From positions 1-29,930 of the IMG/VR virus record IMGVR_UViG_3300025151_007460: a stretch of 29,930 nucleotides of DNA; one strand, written 5' to 3'. The translations under genes were made by a program, and so were the position numbers. Of this stretch, positions 8,448-16,555 are shown one piece after another. The stretch comes from a virus. Below the pieces are notes generated by a model, which was given only the letters and a program-made list of their open reading frames with translations, had not been told where the DNA came from and searched no databases. Numbering within the stretch: the stretch's first letter is position 1; each line of letters opens with the position of its first letter.

Positions 8448-9184
8448 TATCAGTGTTACAAAAAACACCTGTTGTGAAGTTAGAACCTTATCCACACGTG
8501 GTAATAGAGGACGCTTTGCCACAAGACATATATGATCAACTTGCCAAAGAGTGGCCTGAGGGACCACTACTTGCAACTGTCCCTCACGACAACGGTGTGT
8601 GTTACAGACTCAAAGCAGACGAAATGCTGAAACCGGGTAGGGTGTCTAAGTTATGGAAAGATTTTACAGAATATCATACAGGTATTGATTTCTTCAATGA
8701 AGTCAAAAGTGTTTTCAAAGATTACATCAAACATGAAAATCCTACCTTGGGAGCCAGAGGATGGGCCAAAAAATCCGACATGATATGGACAGATTGTCAA
8801 ACTGTAATGCACGAACCTGTAACCACCACAACACGCACCCCACACATAGATAACCCCAGGGAAATATATGCAGGACTTCTGTACATGCCTTTCAGCAACG
8901 ACACAGCACAAGGTGGCGACTTTGAAATATACAGTTCTAATAATACAGTAAATGCTGTGGACATGAAAAAAGGAAGACAAATATTTGAAGAGGATTTGGG
9001 AGAGGTGCACACAACTGTGCCTTACAAGGCAAACACATTTGTGATGTTCTTAAACAACTCGGCACAGGCGATCCATGGAGTGACGCCTCGTACAAACGCC
9101 ACAATGCGTAGAAGAAGTGTTAATATAATCGCAGAATACAGCAGACAGAGTAGAAATCAAATGTATTCCATAAACGAAATATGA
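8444..9184 (+). CDS. 2OG-Fe(II) oxygenase
   Basis: This is a 246-aa 2-oxoglutarate/Fe(II)-dependent dioxygenase of the prolyl-hydroxylase-like fold. The iron ligands are visible as His134-x-Asp136 (TPHIDNP) and His211 (AIHGVTPR), with a following Arg (about 222-224) suited to bind 2-oxoglutarate. The core strands YAGLLYMPF, GGDFEIY and NTFVMFLN are typical of the family. It hydroxylates or desaturates a substrate with succinate and CO2 as by-products. Such oxygenases are common in T4-like marine phages. Here it is coupled by 4-nt overlaps to GT61 upstream and a GT-B-like gene downstream, so glycan or virion-protein hydroxylation is plausible, though this is an inference. Confidence 0.9.
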   Translation: MISVLQKTPVVKLEPYPHVVIEDALPQDIYDQLAKEWPEGPLLATVPHDNGVCYRLKADEMLKPGRVSKLWKDFTEYHTGIDFFNEVKSVFKDYIKHENPTLGARGWAKKSDMIWTDCQTVMHEPVTTTTRTPHIDNPREIYAGLLYMPFSNDTAQGGDFEIYSSNNTVNAVDMKKGRQIFEEDLGEVHTTVPYKANTFVMFLNNSAQAIHGVTPRTNATMRRRSVNIIAEYSRQSRNQMYSINEI

Positions 9185-9993
9185 TAGCAGGCATACACAC
9201 AACAAAACCACGGACTCAAAGATACATAGATGCTTTTGTTAAAGGTGCTGGAGGCGGAGAGATACATCATTTTAGAAATCTAAAAAAACTGCCAGAAGGC
9301 GAATTAGTGATGTACGGCATCCTAGCAGGTTCTGGAGAAGTTTACAAATGGTGTGAAAAAGAACAAAAAGTTTTTTACTTCATGGATCATGGTTATTTCA
9401 CAAACGCCCACGACAAACCCCATTGGTTGAGGATTACAAAAAATAAGCATTGTCAGAATGTCATGCAACAAAAACCAGCAGACAGATATGAAAAATATTT
9501 CAAGCAAGACATAAAACAATGGAACAAGAAGGGACACAAGATACTTGTGTTGCCACCCACGAATGCAATGGCTAATTTCTTTTCTGCTGAAAATTGGCTT
9601 GCCAACACTCTAAAGACATTAAAGGATAACACAGACAGACCAATAGTTGTGAGGGAGAAGCCATACAACCCAACAATCACAGTAGACGAAGTTGGTGCAA
9701 CGGTGAAAGTCGACAAGCCTACAAATCATCAAGGCAAAATAGACTGGTCCGAATACTATGCCACAGTCACATACAATTCAAACACAATGGTCGCAAGTCT
9801 TAGTAATGGTGTCCCTGTATTCTGTGATCCTAAAAATTGTGCGGCGGCACCAATATCAGAAACTGATTTCAGTAGGATAGAAACACCTAAATACGGTGAC
9901 AGAGTTGCTTTGTTTTCAAGTTTGGCCTACAACAACTGGAACATGGATGAAATGGCCAATGGTACAGCGTGGAGAATGATTAATGAAAGTTGA
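9181..9993 (+). CDS. GT-B-like surface-glycan transferase, paralogue B
   Basis: This 270-aa protein is the closest relative in the window of the minus-strand gene at 5847-6659: same length, and the same order of landmarks. These include HWLRITKN then a 'KP.DR.EK' block at about 81-105, NTDRPIVVREKP at 150-161, a 'Y.S.TM.A...GVPVFCD' block at about 195-216, and SLAYNNWNMDEMANG at the C-terminus. The RPHP motif is changed to REKP. Family placement (capsule-synthesis-type GT-B) is by motif resemblance. It overlaps the oxygenase by 4 nt and the next paralogue by 11 nt, suggesting tandem duplication followed by divergence. Confidence 0.75.
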   Translation: MIAGIHTTKPRTQRYIDAFVKGAGGGEIHHFRNLKKLPEGELVMYGILAGSGEVYKWCEKEQKVFYFMDHGYFTNAHDKPHWLRITKNKHCQNVMQQKPADRYEKYFKQDIKQWNKKGHKILVLPPTNAMANFFSAENWLANTLKTLKDNTDRPIVVREKPYNPTITVDEVGATVKVDKPTNHQGKIDWSEYYATVTYNSNTMVASLSNGVPVFCDPKNCAAAPISETDFSRIETPKYGDRVALFSSLAYNNWNMDEMANGTAWRMINES

Positions 9994-10966
9994 AATTTTT
10001 AGAAGAACAGTAAAAGACAGGCGTAAAGGCAACAGTTGGGAACTGTTATACCATTTAAAAGAAGGCATAGAAGCGGCGGGAGATGAAGCAGTAATAGTGA
10101 ACGAACACAGGACTGGACCAACAGTGCCAGGAGAAATGATACCAACTGCACCCATGGCCGCCATGTTTGGTTATGGCGGTGACAAACAGATGCATCATAC
10201 AAAAGGTAGACGTAGAGAACTTGCAGACAACTGTAGGGCAAAAAATATTCCCTTGATAACATTTGATGGAGGATTGTTATCTAGTTTTGGCAATGTTTCA
10301 ACATCACCAGATCATCATTTTAGGGTGTCACTATACACACCAATGAATGACGGAGATTTTCTTTCTGACAACAGTCCTAGTGATCGCTGGGAGATGATGG
10401 TAAAAAAATTCAATGTGAAGTACGAACCATGGCGCAAGTCGAATCAGGAAGATCCAATCATATTTGTCTTGCAACCGTCTGACAACTGGAGTATGAATGA
10501 GTTGGACCCAATTGACTGGTTCAACGGGGTGTATGAAAAGTTAAGGCCAATCACTGATAGAAAATTTATCGTTCGTCCTCATCCAAACAACGTGGCGCCA
10601 ATCGTTGACCGTATAAAGGAGTTACCAGAAGATATAGAATTACAATACACACAAAAACATTTTGTCGGTGACGAGAAAAAATATTATAGGTTTCATTTTC
10701 AAGAAGCCATAACACATGCCCACGCTGTGGTCACACACAACTCCACTGCCAGCACTGACAGTTGTATAAGGGGTATACCAACATTTTGCACCTCCAACCT
10801 TGCACTGTGTTGGCCTGTGTGTAATAAAGACCTCAACAACATTGAAACGCCCGAATATCCGGACAGGACGCAATGGGTCAATGACCTTGGCTACAAGATG
10901 TGGAGCATCAAAGAAATTAGAGACGGAACAGTTTACAAAAGGTTCAAATCAAAACTAGGTTTATAA
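9983..10966 (+). CDS. GT-B-like surface-glycan transferase, paralogue C
   Basis: This is a 327-aa member of the same family, with a longer N-terminal part containing LLYHLKEGIEAAGDEAVIV at about 20-38, a GT-B-like first Rossmann segment. The core motifs are intact: ITDRKFIVRPHPNNV (about 190-204) with the full RPHP, AVVTHNSTASTDSCIRGIPTFCT (about 250-272), then IETPEYPDRTQW and a C-terminal KEIRDGTVYKRF. RPHP plus 'H.S....D....G.P.F' is the pattern of capsule/CDP-glycerol transferase-like GT-B enzymes. It lies directly after paralogue B (11-nt overlap) and overlaps asnB by 1 nt. The sugar it transfers is unknown. Confidence 0.78.
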   Translation: MKVEIFRRTVKDRRKGNSWELLYHLKEGIEAAGDEAVIVNEHRTGPTVPGEMIPTAPMAAMFGYGGDKQMHHTKGRRRELADNCRAKNIPLITFDGGLLSSFGNVSTSPDHHFRVSLYTPMNDGDFLSDNSPSDRWEMMVKKFNVKYEPWRKSNQEDPIIFVLQPSDNWSMNELDPIDWFNGVYEKLRPITDRKFIVRPHPNNVAPIVDRIKELPEDIELQYTQKHFVGDEKKYYRFHFQEAITHAHAVVTHNSTASTDSCIRGIPTFCTSNLALCWPVCNKDLNNIETPEYPDRTQWVNDLGYKMWSIKEIRDGTVYKRFKSKLGL

Positions 10967-12681
10967 TGTGCGGCATATATGGCATCACGGACAATAATCC
11001 TAAATTTATAGAAGACTATTTGGAGATATGCAAACACAGAGGACCAGACGGTTCGAATCTGTACACTTCAGACATTGTTACCTTAGGACACAATCTTTTG
11101 AGTATAATGGCAGATCCTGGAAAATCACAACAACCATGGATCACTCCAAAAGGTAATCGTCTTGTTTACAATGGAGAAATTTTCAACTATGAAGAACTAC
11201 TGAACAAATACAAAAAGTTTAACAACACTACAGGGTGTGACACCGAACTACTTGCATGGGGCCTCGATACACATGGTTTAGATTTTATAGATGAGATCGA
11301 TTCCATGCATGGCTTTGCGTATTATGATTTGCACAATAACACAATAACGCTCAGCAGGGATCATGCTGGCATCAAACCGTTGTATTATGCAGAGATAGAC
11401 AAAGGTCTTGTGTTTGCTTCGGAGATAAAAGGAATGTTAGATATAGTTCCAAATGCAAGAATCCTTGACAACCTGGCATGTAGCATGATGACCAAAGCAG
11501 GAACAAATCCATTAAGAAACACGCTGTTCACAAATATAAAAAAAGTTTTACCAGGCGAAACGTTGGTTTACGATATTTCAAAAAGAACTATAAATTTCGT
11601 GAAGAGGATATACATCAAACCAAACGCCAATAATGATTATGATAAGAATGAGTTGAAAGAAATGTTTGCCAACGCTGTGAGACAATGCAGTATCGGAAGA
11701 AGAAAGATTGGGGTTTTCCTTAGCGGAGGAATAGACTCCACGATTGTTGCATATGAACTACAACAGATAAAAAATGATGTAAACACTTTTACGAATAGAA
11801 TTACCCCACACACAGTTGCTGAAGAGGATTACAACAGTGATTCAAAAATGGCACAAAAATTTGCTACAGAGCGAGGTTTCAAGCACCATGACGTTGTGAT
11901 ATCACCCAAGGAGTACCTGTCAGCATGGGAAGACAGCATATGGTACCAAGAGCAACCAATTTACAATCCAAGTAATGCGATGTACTGCTACACAAACAAA
12001 TACCTAGCGGAAAATGATATTGTAGTTACTTTGGCAGGAGACATGGGAGACGAACTGTTTGGCGGCTATCCAAAATATTTAGAACTTTTTAGGAAAACAA
12101 AAAAGCCAACATCATGGAGAGAACTTTTAAGCCTATGGATGCAGAGAATCAAGAAAGGCAGTTATGCCTTGACCGAAGTTTTAGAGGATGACACAGTTTT
12201 GTTAGACGAATTAGAAAAATGTTATGGAGATGAATTATGGAATCCTAAAGATCCAACAGCATCATACATGGCTCTGGATTGCGTTGCACAGGTCCCTGAC
12301 TGCTTTCTTGCACGAAACGATAACTATGGCATGGCATACAGCATGGAGGGAAGATTTCCTCTAGCATCAAAAAAATTCATGCAGTATTGTCTAGACATTA
12401 AATCAAAACACAAGTTTGCAAGAGGAAGTACAAAATCCCTAGTGAAAGAATCATACAAAGACTTTTTGCCAAATTATATACTCAATAAACCAAAAACAGG
12501 GTGGACAGTTCCGATTGGTTATTGGATCATGGACGGGGTCGACAAGGATTTAAGTAAGGTGTACGCAAACACAATCGGAGCAGATAGATTAAAACTAGTG
12601 GGCAGATCGCAAAAGATAGGCAAAAGACTAATACCCGAATGGCAAATAAAAAGTTGGAAGGAAAAATATAAAATTAAATAA
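10966..12681 (+). CDS. asnB: glutamine-dependent asparagine synthetase-type amidotransferase
   Basis: This 571-aa protein is full length for AsnB (E. coli AsnB about 554 aa). It has the N-terminal glutaminase nucleophile Cys2 (MCGIYGI), the glutamine-pocket motifs RGPDG (25-29) and YNGEIFN (69-74), and then the synthetase domain with the pyrophosphate loop SGGIDS (253-258) and GDMGDELFGGY (about 359). It would hydrolyse glutamine and amidate an ATP-activated carboxylate. Homologues in polysaccharide loci (for example WbpS-type proteins) amidate uronic acid residues. With transferases on both sides, that role is more likely here than asparagine supply; this is inference. It overlaps paralogue C by 1 nt. 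Confidence 0.95.
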   Translation: MCGIYGITDNNPKFIEDYLEICKHRGPDGSNLYTSDIVTLGHNLLSIMADPGKSQQPWITPKGNRLVYNGEIFNYEELLNKYKKFNNTTGCDTELLAWGLDTHGLDFIDEIDSMHGFAYYDLHNNTITLSRDHAGIKPLYYAEIDKGLVFASEIKGMLDIVPNARILDNLACSMMTKAGTNPLRNTLFTNIKKVLPGETLVYDISKRTINFVKRIYIKPNANNDYDKNELKEMFANAVRQCSIGRRKIGVFLSGGIDSTIVAYELQQIKNDVNTFTNRITPHTVAEEDYNSDSKMAQKFATERGFKHHDVVISPKEYLSAWEDSIWYQEQPIYNPSNAMYCYTNKYLAENDIVVTLAGDMGDELFGGYPKYLELFRKTKKPTSWRELLSLWMQRIKKGSYALTEVLEDDTVLLDELEKCYGDELWNPKDPTASYMALDCVAQVPDCFLARNDNYGMAYSMEGRFPLASKKFMQYCLDIKSKHKFARGSTKSLVKESYKDFLPNYILNKPKTGWTVPIGYWIMDGVDKDLSKVYANTIGADRLKLVGRSQKIGKRLIPEWQIKSWKEKYKIK

Positions 12682-12685
12682 TGTC

Positions 12686-13561
12686 ATGCCAACCCTAGCA
12701 GTAGTAACAACTTTCCCGCCAAACAGATGGAGTACCTATGCCAAAAGGATGATTGATAGTCATGTGCAATTTTGGCCTGAGGATGTGACTCTGTATGCTT
12801 ACTATGAAGGCGCCAAGCCTGACTACAATCATGCAAAAGTAAAATTTATTAACACCGAAGAAGCGAATCCTGAACTAATGAAGTTCAAACAGCGACATAA
12901 AGATGATCCAGTTGCTAACGGTGAAACTCAAGAAATACCAGGCGGAGTGAGACGAGATCCTAATGCCGGTAATAATGACAAAGGAAAAGGATCTTACCTG
13001 TGGGACTCTATAAGATTTGCACACAAAACATTTGCAGTTGACCATGCACTGAAAAATTTACAAACAGATTATGTGCTATGGTTAGACGCCGACACGTACA
13101 CTTTCAGACCGATATCGACTGAATTTGTCACAGGATTGTTGCCTTCAGACAAACTTGTAAACTTTCTCGGTAGAGGAGACAAATATCCTGAATGTGGTTG
13201 GGTCTGTTACAACAGGAATCATAAAAAACGTAAAGAGTTTATGGAATACTGGACAAACTTGTACATACAGGACACAATATTCAAAGAACTAGAATGGCAT
13301 GACAGTTATGTATTTTGGCAATGCGTTAAAAGAATTGCACCAAACGATGGAGTTGATATTGGTAAAGGTGCTGGTGCAAAAGGACATCATGTCTTTGTAA
13401 ACAGTGTGCTTGGATCATATGTTGATCATCTAAAAGGCAAAAGAAAAATAAAGGGTAAAAGCAGTGCGAGTGATCTAAGGATGGCACGTGATGAGGATTA
13501 TTGGAAGAACGTCGAATCATACGATCCATTCGGTGGCTTGAAATTTGATCCAAAAAAATAG
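12686..13561 (+). CDS. GT-A-like glycosyltransferase, paralogue 1
   Basis: This is a 291-aa protein with a GT-A-like layout: an N-terminal strand TLAVVTTFPPNRW, a pre-catalytic helix SIRFAHKTFAVDHAL, and the metal-binding motif YVLWLDADTYTF at about 130-141 (Asp-Ala-Asp). A C-terminal VNSVLGSYVDHLKG block is shared with the 290-aa protein at 14734-15606, which also has 'D..RF..K.FA', LDAD and 'S.LG.Y.DH.KG'. The two are clear paralogues separated by the ColD-like gene. There is a 4-nt gap after asnB. Donor unknown. Confidence 0.82.
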   Translation: MPTLAVVTTFPPNRWSTYAKRMIDSHVQFWPEDVTLYAYYEGAKPDYNHAKVKFINTEEANPELMKFKQRHKDDPVANGETQEIPGGVRRDPNAGNNDKGKGSYLWDSIRFAHKTFAVDHALKNLQTDYVLWLDADTYTFRPISTEFVTGLLPSDKLVNFLGRGDKYPECGWVCYNRNHKKRKEFMEYWTNLYIQDTIFKELEWHDSYVFWQCVKRIAPNDGVDIGKGAGAKGHHVFVNSVLGSYVDHLKGKRKIKGKSSASDLRMARDEDYWKNVESYDPFGGLKFDPKK

Positions 13562-13579
13562 TAAGCATAATTACTTGAA

Positions 13580-14737
13580 ATGAAATATCCATTAGCATTT
13601 TCAACTTGGGGTGTTGAAGAAACAAACGCAATACAAAAAGTTGTCGACTCCGACATGTACACCATGGGTAAACATGTCAAACAATTTGAAAATGAATTTG
13701 CTGAATTGTTCAAAAGTCCAAACGCGGTAATGGTGAATTCTGGTTCGTCGGCAAACCTGTTAATGTTAAGTTTGTTGAAATGGAAATACAAACTGAAAGG
13801 TGACATCATAGCGCCTGTTGTAGGATGGGCCACAACATATTTTCCAATAGCACAGAACGGCTTTACAATAAATTTTGTAGATGTTGATCCAGACACATGG
13901 AACATCGATGTACAAAAGATCGAACAATCAATCACATCTAACACCTGTGCAATTATGCCTGTAAACTTGTTAGGCAACAGTTGTGACTATGATGCAATAC
14001 GAAGTATTTGTGATAAGCACGGTTTGATGTTGATCGAAGACAACTGTGAATCGATGGGAGCAAAGTTTAATGGACAGTACACGGGTACATTTGGCCTTGC
14101 AGGATCATTCAGTTTCTTCTTCAGTCACCACATACAGACAATGGAAGGTGGAATGGTATTGTGTAAAAACAAGGACGATGCAGATTATCTAAGAAGTATG
14201 AGGGCACATGGCTGGGTGAGAGACCTGCCAGACAATTCGTCTCTTTACAAAAAAACTGGAAATGCATTCAATGACAATTTTATATTTGCTACTCCCGGAT
14301 ACAACTTAAGACCATTAGAAATGAGTGGTGCTATTGGATCAGTACAACTGGGCAAATGGGATAGCATCATGCAAACGAGACTTGAAAACGCAAAACACTT
14401 TGTAGAACTTTTTAGCGACAAGCCATGGTGTAGGATACAAAAGGAATTAGGTGAGAGTAGTTGGTTTACATTTGGAATGGTCCTTGACGGAGCACTAAAA
14501 GGACGTAGGACAGATGTAATACAAGCATTGGACAAAGCAGGAATACAGAACAGACCTTTAGCATCGAGGAACTTCTTGAACCAACCTGTGATGCCCAACC
14601 TTGACCACACAGTAATAGGATCAATGGAGGCCGCAGATGACATACATGACAACGGTTTCTTTGTTGGCAATGGAAGTGTCGCACTAAAAGAAGAAATAAG
14701 TCTCCTATATGAAATAATATCAGGAATGGTAAAATGA
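13580..14737 (+). CDS. DegT-fold sugar 3-dehydratase, ColD-like (active-site Lys replaced by His)
   Basis: This 385-aa protein belongs to the DegT/DnrJ/EryC1/StrS PLP-dependent family: GSSANLLMLSLL (about 55-66), a cofactor-ring strand LIEDNCESMGAKF (about 151-163) and GSFSFFFSHHIQTMEGG (175-191). In aminotransferases of the family the residue at position 183 is the Schiff-base lysine; here it is His. That substitution marks the dehydratases ColD and RfbH/E1, which use PMP to remove the C-3 hydroxyl from a 4-keto-6-deoxy sugar nucleotide. The length fits ColD (about 388 aa) better than E1 (about 437 aa), and no extra C-terminal iron-sulfur Cys cluster is evident. It probably makes a 3-deoxy sugar precursor. 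It overlaps the next gene by 4 nt. Confidence 0.88.
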   Translation: MKYPLAFSTWGVEETNAIQKVVDSDMYTMGKHVKQFENEFAELFKSPNAVMVNSGSSANLLMLSLLKWKYKLKGDIIAPVVGWATTYFPIAQNGFTINFVDVDPDTWNIDVQKIEQSITSNTCAIMPVNLLGNSCDYDAIRSICDKHGLMLIEDNCESMGAKFNGQYTGTFGLAGSFSFFFSHHIQTMEGGMVLCKNKDDADYLRSMRAHGWVRDLPDNSSLYKKTGNAFNDNFIFATPGYNLRPLEMSGAIGSVQLGKWDSIMQTRLENAKHFVELFSDKPWCRIQKELGESSWFTFGMVLDGALKGRRTDVIQALDKAGIQNRPLASRNFLNQPVMPNLDHTVIGSMEAADDIHDNGFFVGNGSVALKEEISLLYEIISGMVK

Positions 14738-15606
14738 AAACATTAACTATTGCTACCACGTGGGGGACCAAGTATTGGCCTAATCCAGTTCGGCCTTGTG
14801 TCGAAAGCACGATTGCGAATTGGCCTGCTCATGCAAAAATATTATTGTACCCGGATGACATGTCACAAAAGATAGAATCAGATAGAGTAGAATACATAGA
14901 CTTGTGCCAAGCACAACCAAATTTGCAGGCATTCATAGACAGGCATAAAGACAATCCTGAACTAAATCCACGGATTAGACAGAACAAAGAAGAACAAGCA
15001 GGTTTTGACAAAGACACATCAATATATGTGTATGACGCAGTGCGTTTCAGTTACAAAGTTTTTGCCTGCATAGATGCATGGCAAAGGACCAAACCCGACA
15101 TGCTCTGGTTCTTAGATGCTGACCTGTTGACATTTGAAAAGATCCCAATGTCTTGGTTAGAACACATCATACCTGACTCTTCTTTCACTTCGTACCTCGG
15201 CAGGCCAAAGAAAGGATTTTCTGAAACTGGTTACTATGCATTCAACACTGCTCACAAGTACGCAGGAGAATTTTTCAACAGATGGGAACAATACTACACA
15301 GAAGATTTATTCTTCAACATACAAAAAGGATTCCTTAACCATTTCCCAATCGCTGGCTACACCGATTCATTCACGTTTGATGCAGTGAGAGTTGAAATGG
15401 AGCAGGCTGGTAAAATTAAAAATGAAGATTTGAATGATGGGAGATGGGCAGGAGAAAGAAAAGCACGACACCCATTTATAAACTCTGAGCTCGGCCAGTA
15501 CATGGATCACATGAAAGGCTACACAAGAAAGTCAGCCATGAGCTCTAAGAAAAGGGACCTTACAACCAATCAGACCCATCCATATTGGAAGACACTAAAA
15601 GACTAG
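14734..15606 (+). CDS. GT-A-like glycosyltransferase, paralogue 2
   Basis: This is a 290-aa paralogue of the 12686-13561 product. Shared features include an N-terminal TLTIATTWG strand, a 'D.VRFSYKVFA' helix, the metal-binding DxD in MLWFLDADLLTF (about 123-134), YTDSFTFD, and a C-terminal INSELGQYMDHMKG. No signal peptide or membrane helix is seen. The ATG overlaps the ColD-like stop by 4 nt, so the deoxy-sugar enzyme and this transferase are likely made together. It could transfer the sugar that enzyme helps to produce; that pairing is inferred from position only. Confidence 0.82.
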   Translation: MKTLTIATTWGTKYWPNPVRPCVESTIANWPAHAKILLYPDDMSQKIESDRVEYIDLCQAQPNLQAFIDRHKDNPELNPRIRQNKEEQAGFDKDTSIYVYDAVRFSYKVFACIDAWQRTKPDMLWFLDADLLTFEKIPMSWLEHIIPDSSFTSYLGRPKKGFSETGYYAFNTAHKYAGEFFNRWEQYYTEDLFFNIQKGFLNHFPIAGYTDSFTFDAVRVEMEQAGKIKNEDLNDGRWAGERKARHPFINSELGQYMDHMKGYTRKSAMSSKKRDLTTNQTHPYWKTLKD

Positions 15607-15616
15607 CATTGTAAAT

Positions 15617-16555
15617 ATGGTTATGAGATCATTAATCACCGGTTGCCAAGGCTTCATTGGAAAAAACCTAGCACAGCATTTGAAAAAACAAGGGCATCAT
15701 GTCACAGGCATAGACAAGAAACTTAAAGTAGGTGATCCTGTTTTTGTAGACGAGTTCGTTGGACATGACATGGAATCGAGGATCACAATCGAAAATGATT
15801 TCGATAGAGTTTACCATCTATCAGCAGATGTGCCAAACTCAAAAAATGTTGGGTCTGCACAACTAGGAACGGGTAGAAGCAATCCAATACAGTCAATACA
15901 AGCAATGGACTTTGCGGCAAAAAATAAATCTCATTTGATCTACGCCTCAAGTGCTATGATATACAACACAGATCATCAAGGACATAATGGTCCAGATCTA
16001 AAAGAAGACGAACACATATGGCCAGCACAACCTGCCGGCAACATATACGGAATGGAAAAACTGTACAACATGCAATTGGCACAAGAGTACGCTAAGAGTT
16101 ATGGAATAAAAGTCTCACTGCCTATATTTCATGCCATGTATGGACCACACTGTGATGTGTTAGAAAATTCAAAAGTGGTGGCCGCCACATGTTTAAAAAT
16201 TTTACAGGCAGACGACCCAGGTGAAATAGAGATATGGGGCGATGGAACACAAATCAGATCATTCTGTTACATAGACGATCTCATGGTGGGATTGGACAAA
16301 TTGATTGAGAACGATGTTCAGGTTCCAATTAACATGGGATCCGACGAAGCGATAACAATGACACAACTAGCAGATATGTTGATCAAGATATCGGGAAAGA
16401 AAATAAAAAAGAATTATCTACCATCTGGTCCAGCAGGATGTATGAGAAGGAACTCGGACAACACAAAAATTATGAAACTGACGGGGTGGAAGCCTAACTT
16501 CCCTTTACAGGAGGGTCTTGAAAGGACGTATGAATACGTCAAGACAGTTTTATAA
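15617..16555 (+). CDS. extended SDR, GDP-mannose 3,5-epimerase-like
   Basis: This 312-aa nucleotide-sugar SDR has the Rossmann motif TGCQGFIG (8-15), Ser111-Ser112 and the catalytic Tyr144-x3-Lys148 (YGMEK). Its second half carries blocks typical of GDP-mannose 3,5-epimerases: EIWGDGTQIRSFCYIDD, a 'NMGSDE' strand and RRNSDNTKIMKLTGWKP near the C-terminus. GDP-fucose or GDP-colitose synthase-type chemistry (epimerase/reductase) is the main alternative. Together with the ColD-like enzyme it suggests a GDP-linked deoxyhexose. The start could also be Met3 at 15623; neither has a clear Shine-Dalgarno. It overlaps the next gene by 1 nt. Confidence 0.9.
   Translation: MVMRSLITGCQGFIGKNLAQHLKKQGHHVTGIDKKLKVGDPVFVDEFVGHDMESRITIENDFDRVYHLSADVPNSKNVGSAQLGTGRSNPIQSIQAMDFAAKNKSHLIYASSAMIYNTDHQGHNGPDLKEDEHIWPAQPAGNIYGMEKLYNMQLAQEYAKSYGIKVSLPIFHAMYGPHCDVLENSKVVAATCLKILQADDPGEIEIWGDGTQIRSFCYIDDLMVGLDKLIENDVQVPINMGSDEAITMTQLADMLIKISGKKIKKNYLPSGPAGCMRRNSDNTKIMKLTGWKPNFPLQEGLERTYEYVKTVL

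Noticed and set aside
13545-13571. TTGATC / CATAAT promoter-like pair before the ColD-like gene
   Set aside because: The spacing is 15 nt and both boxes are imperfect; the gene sits within a tightly packed operon.
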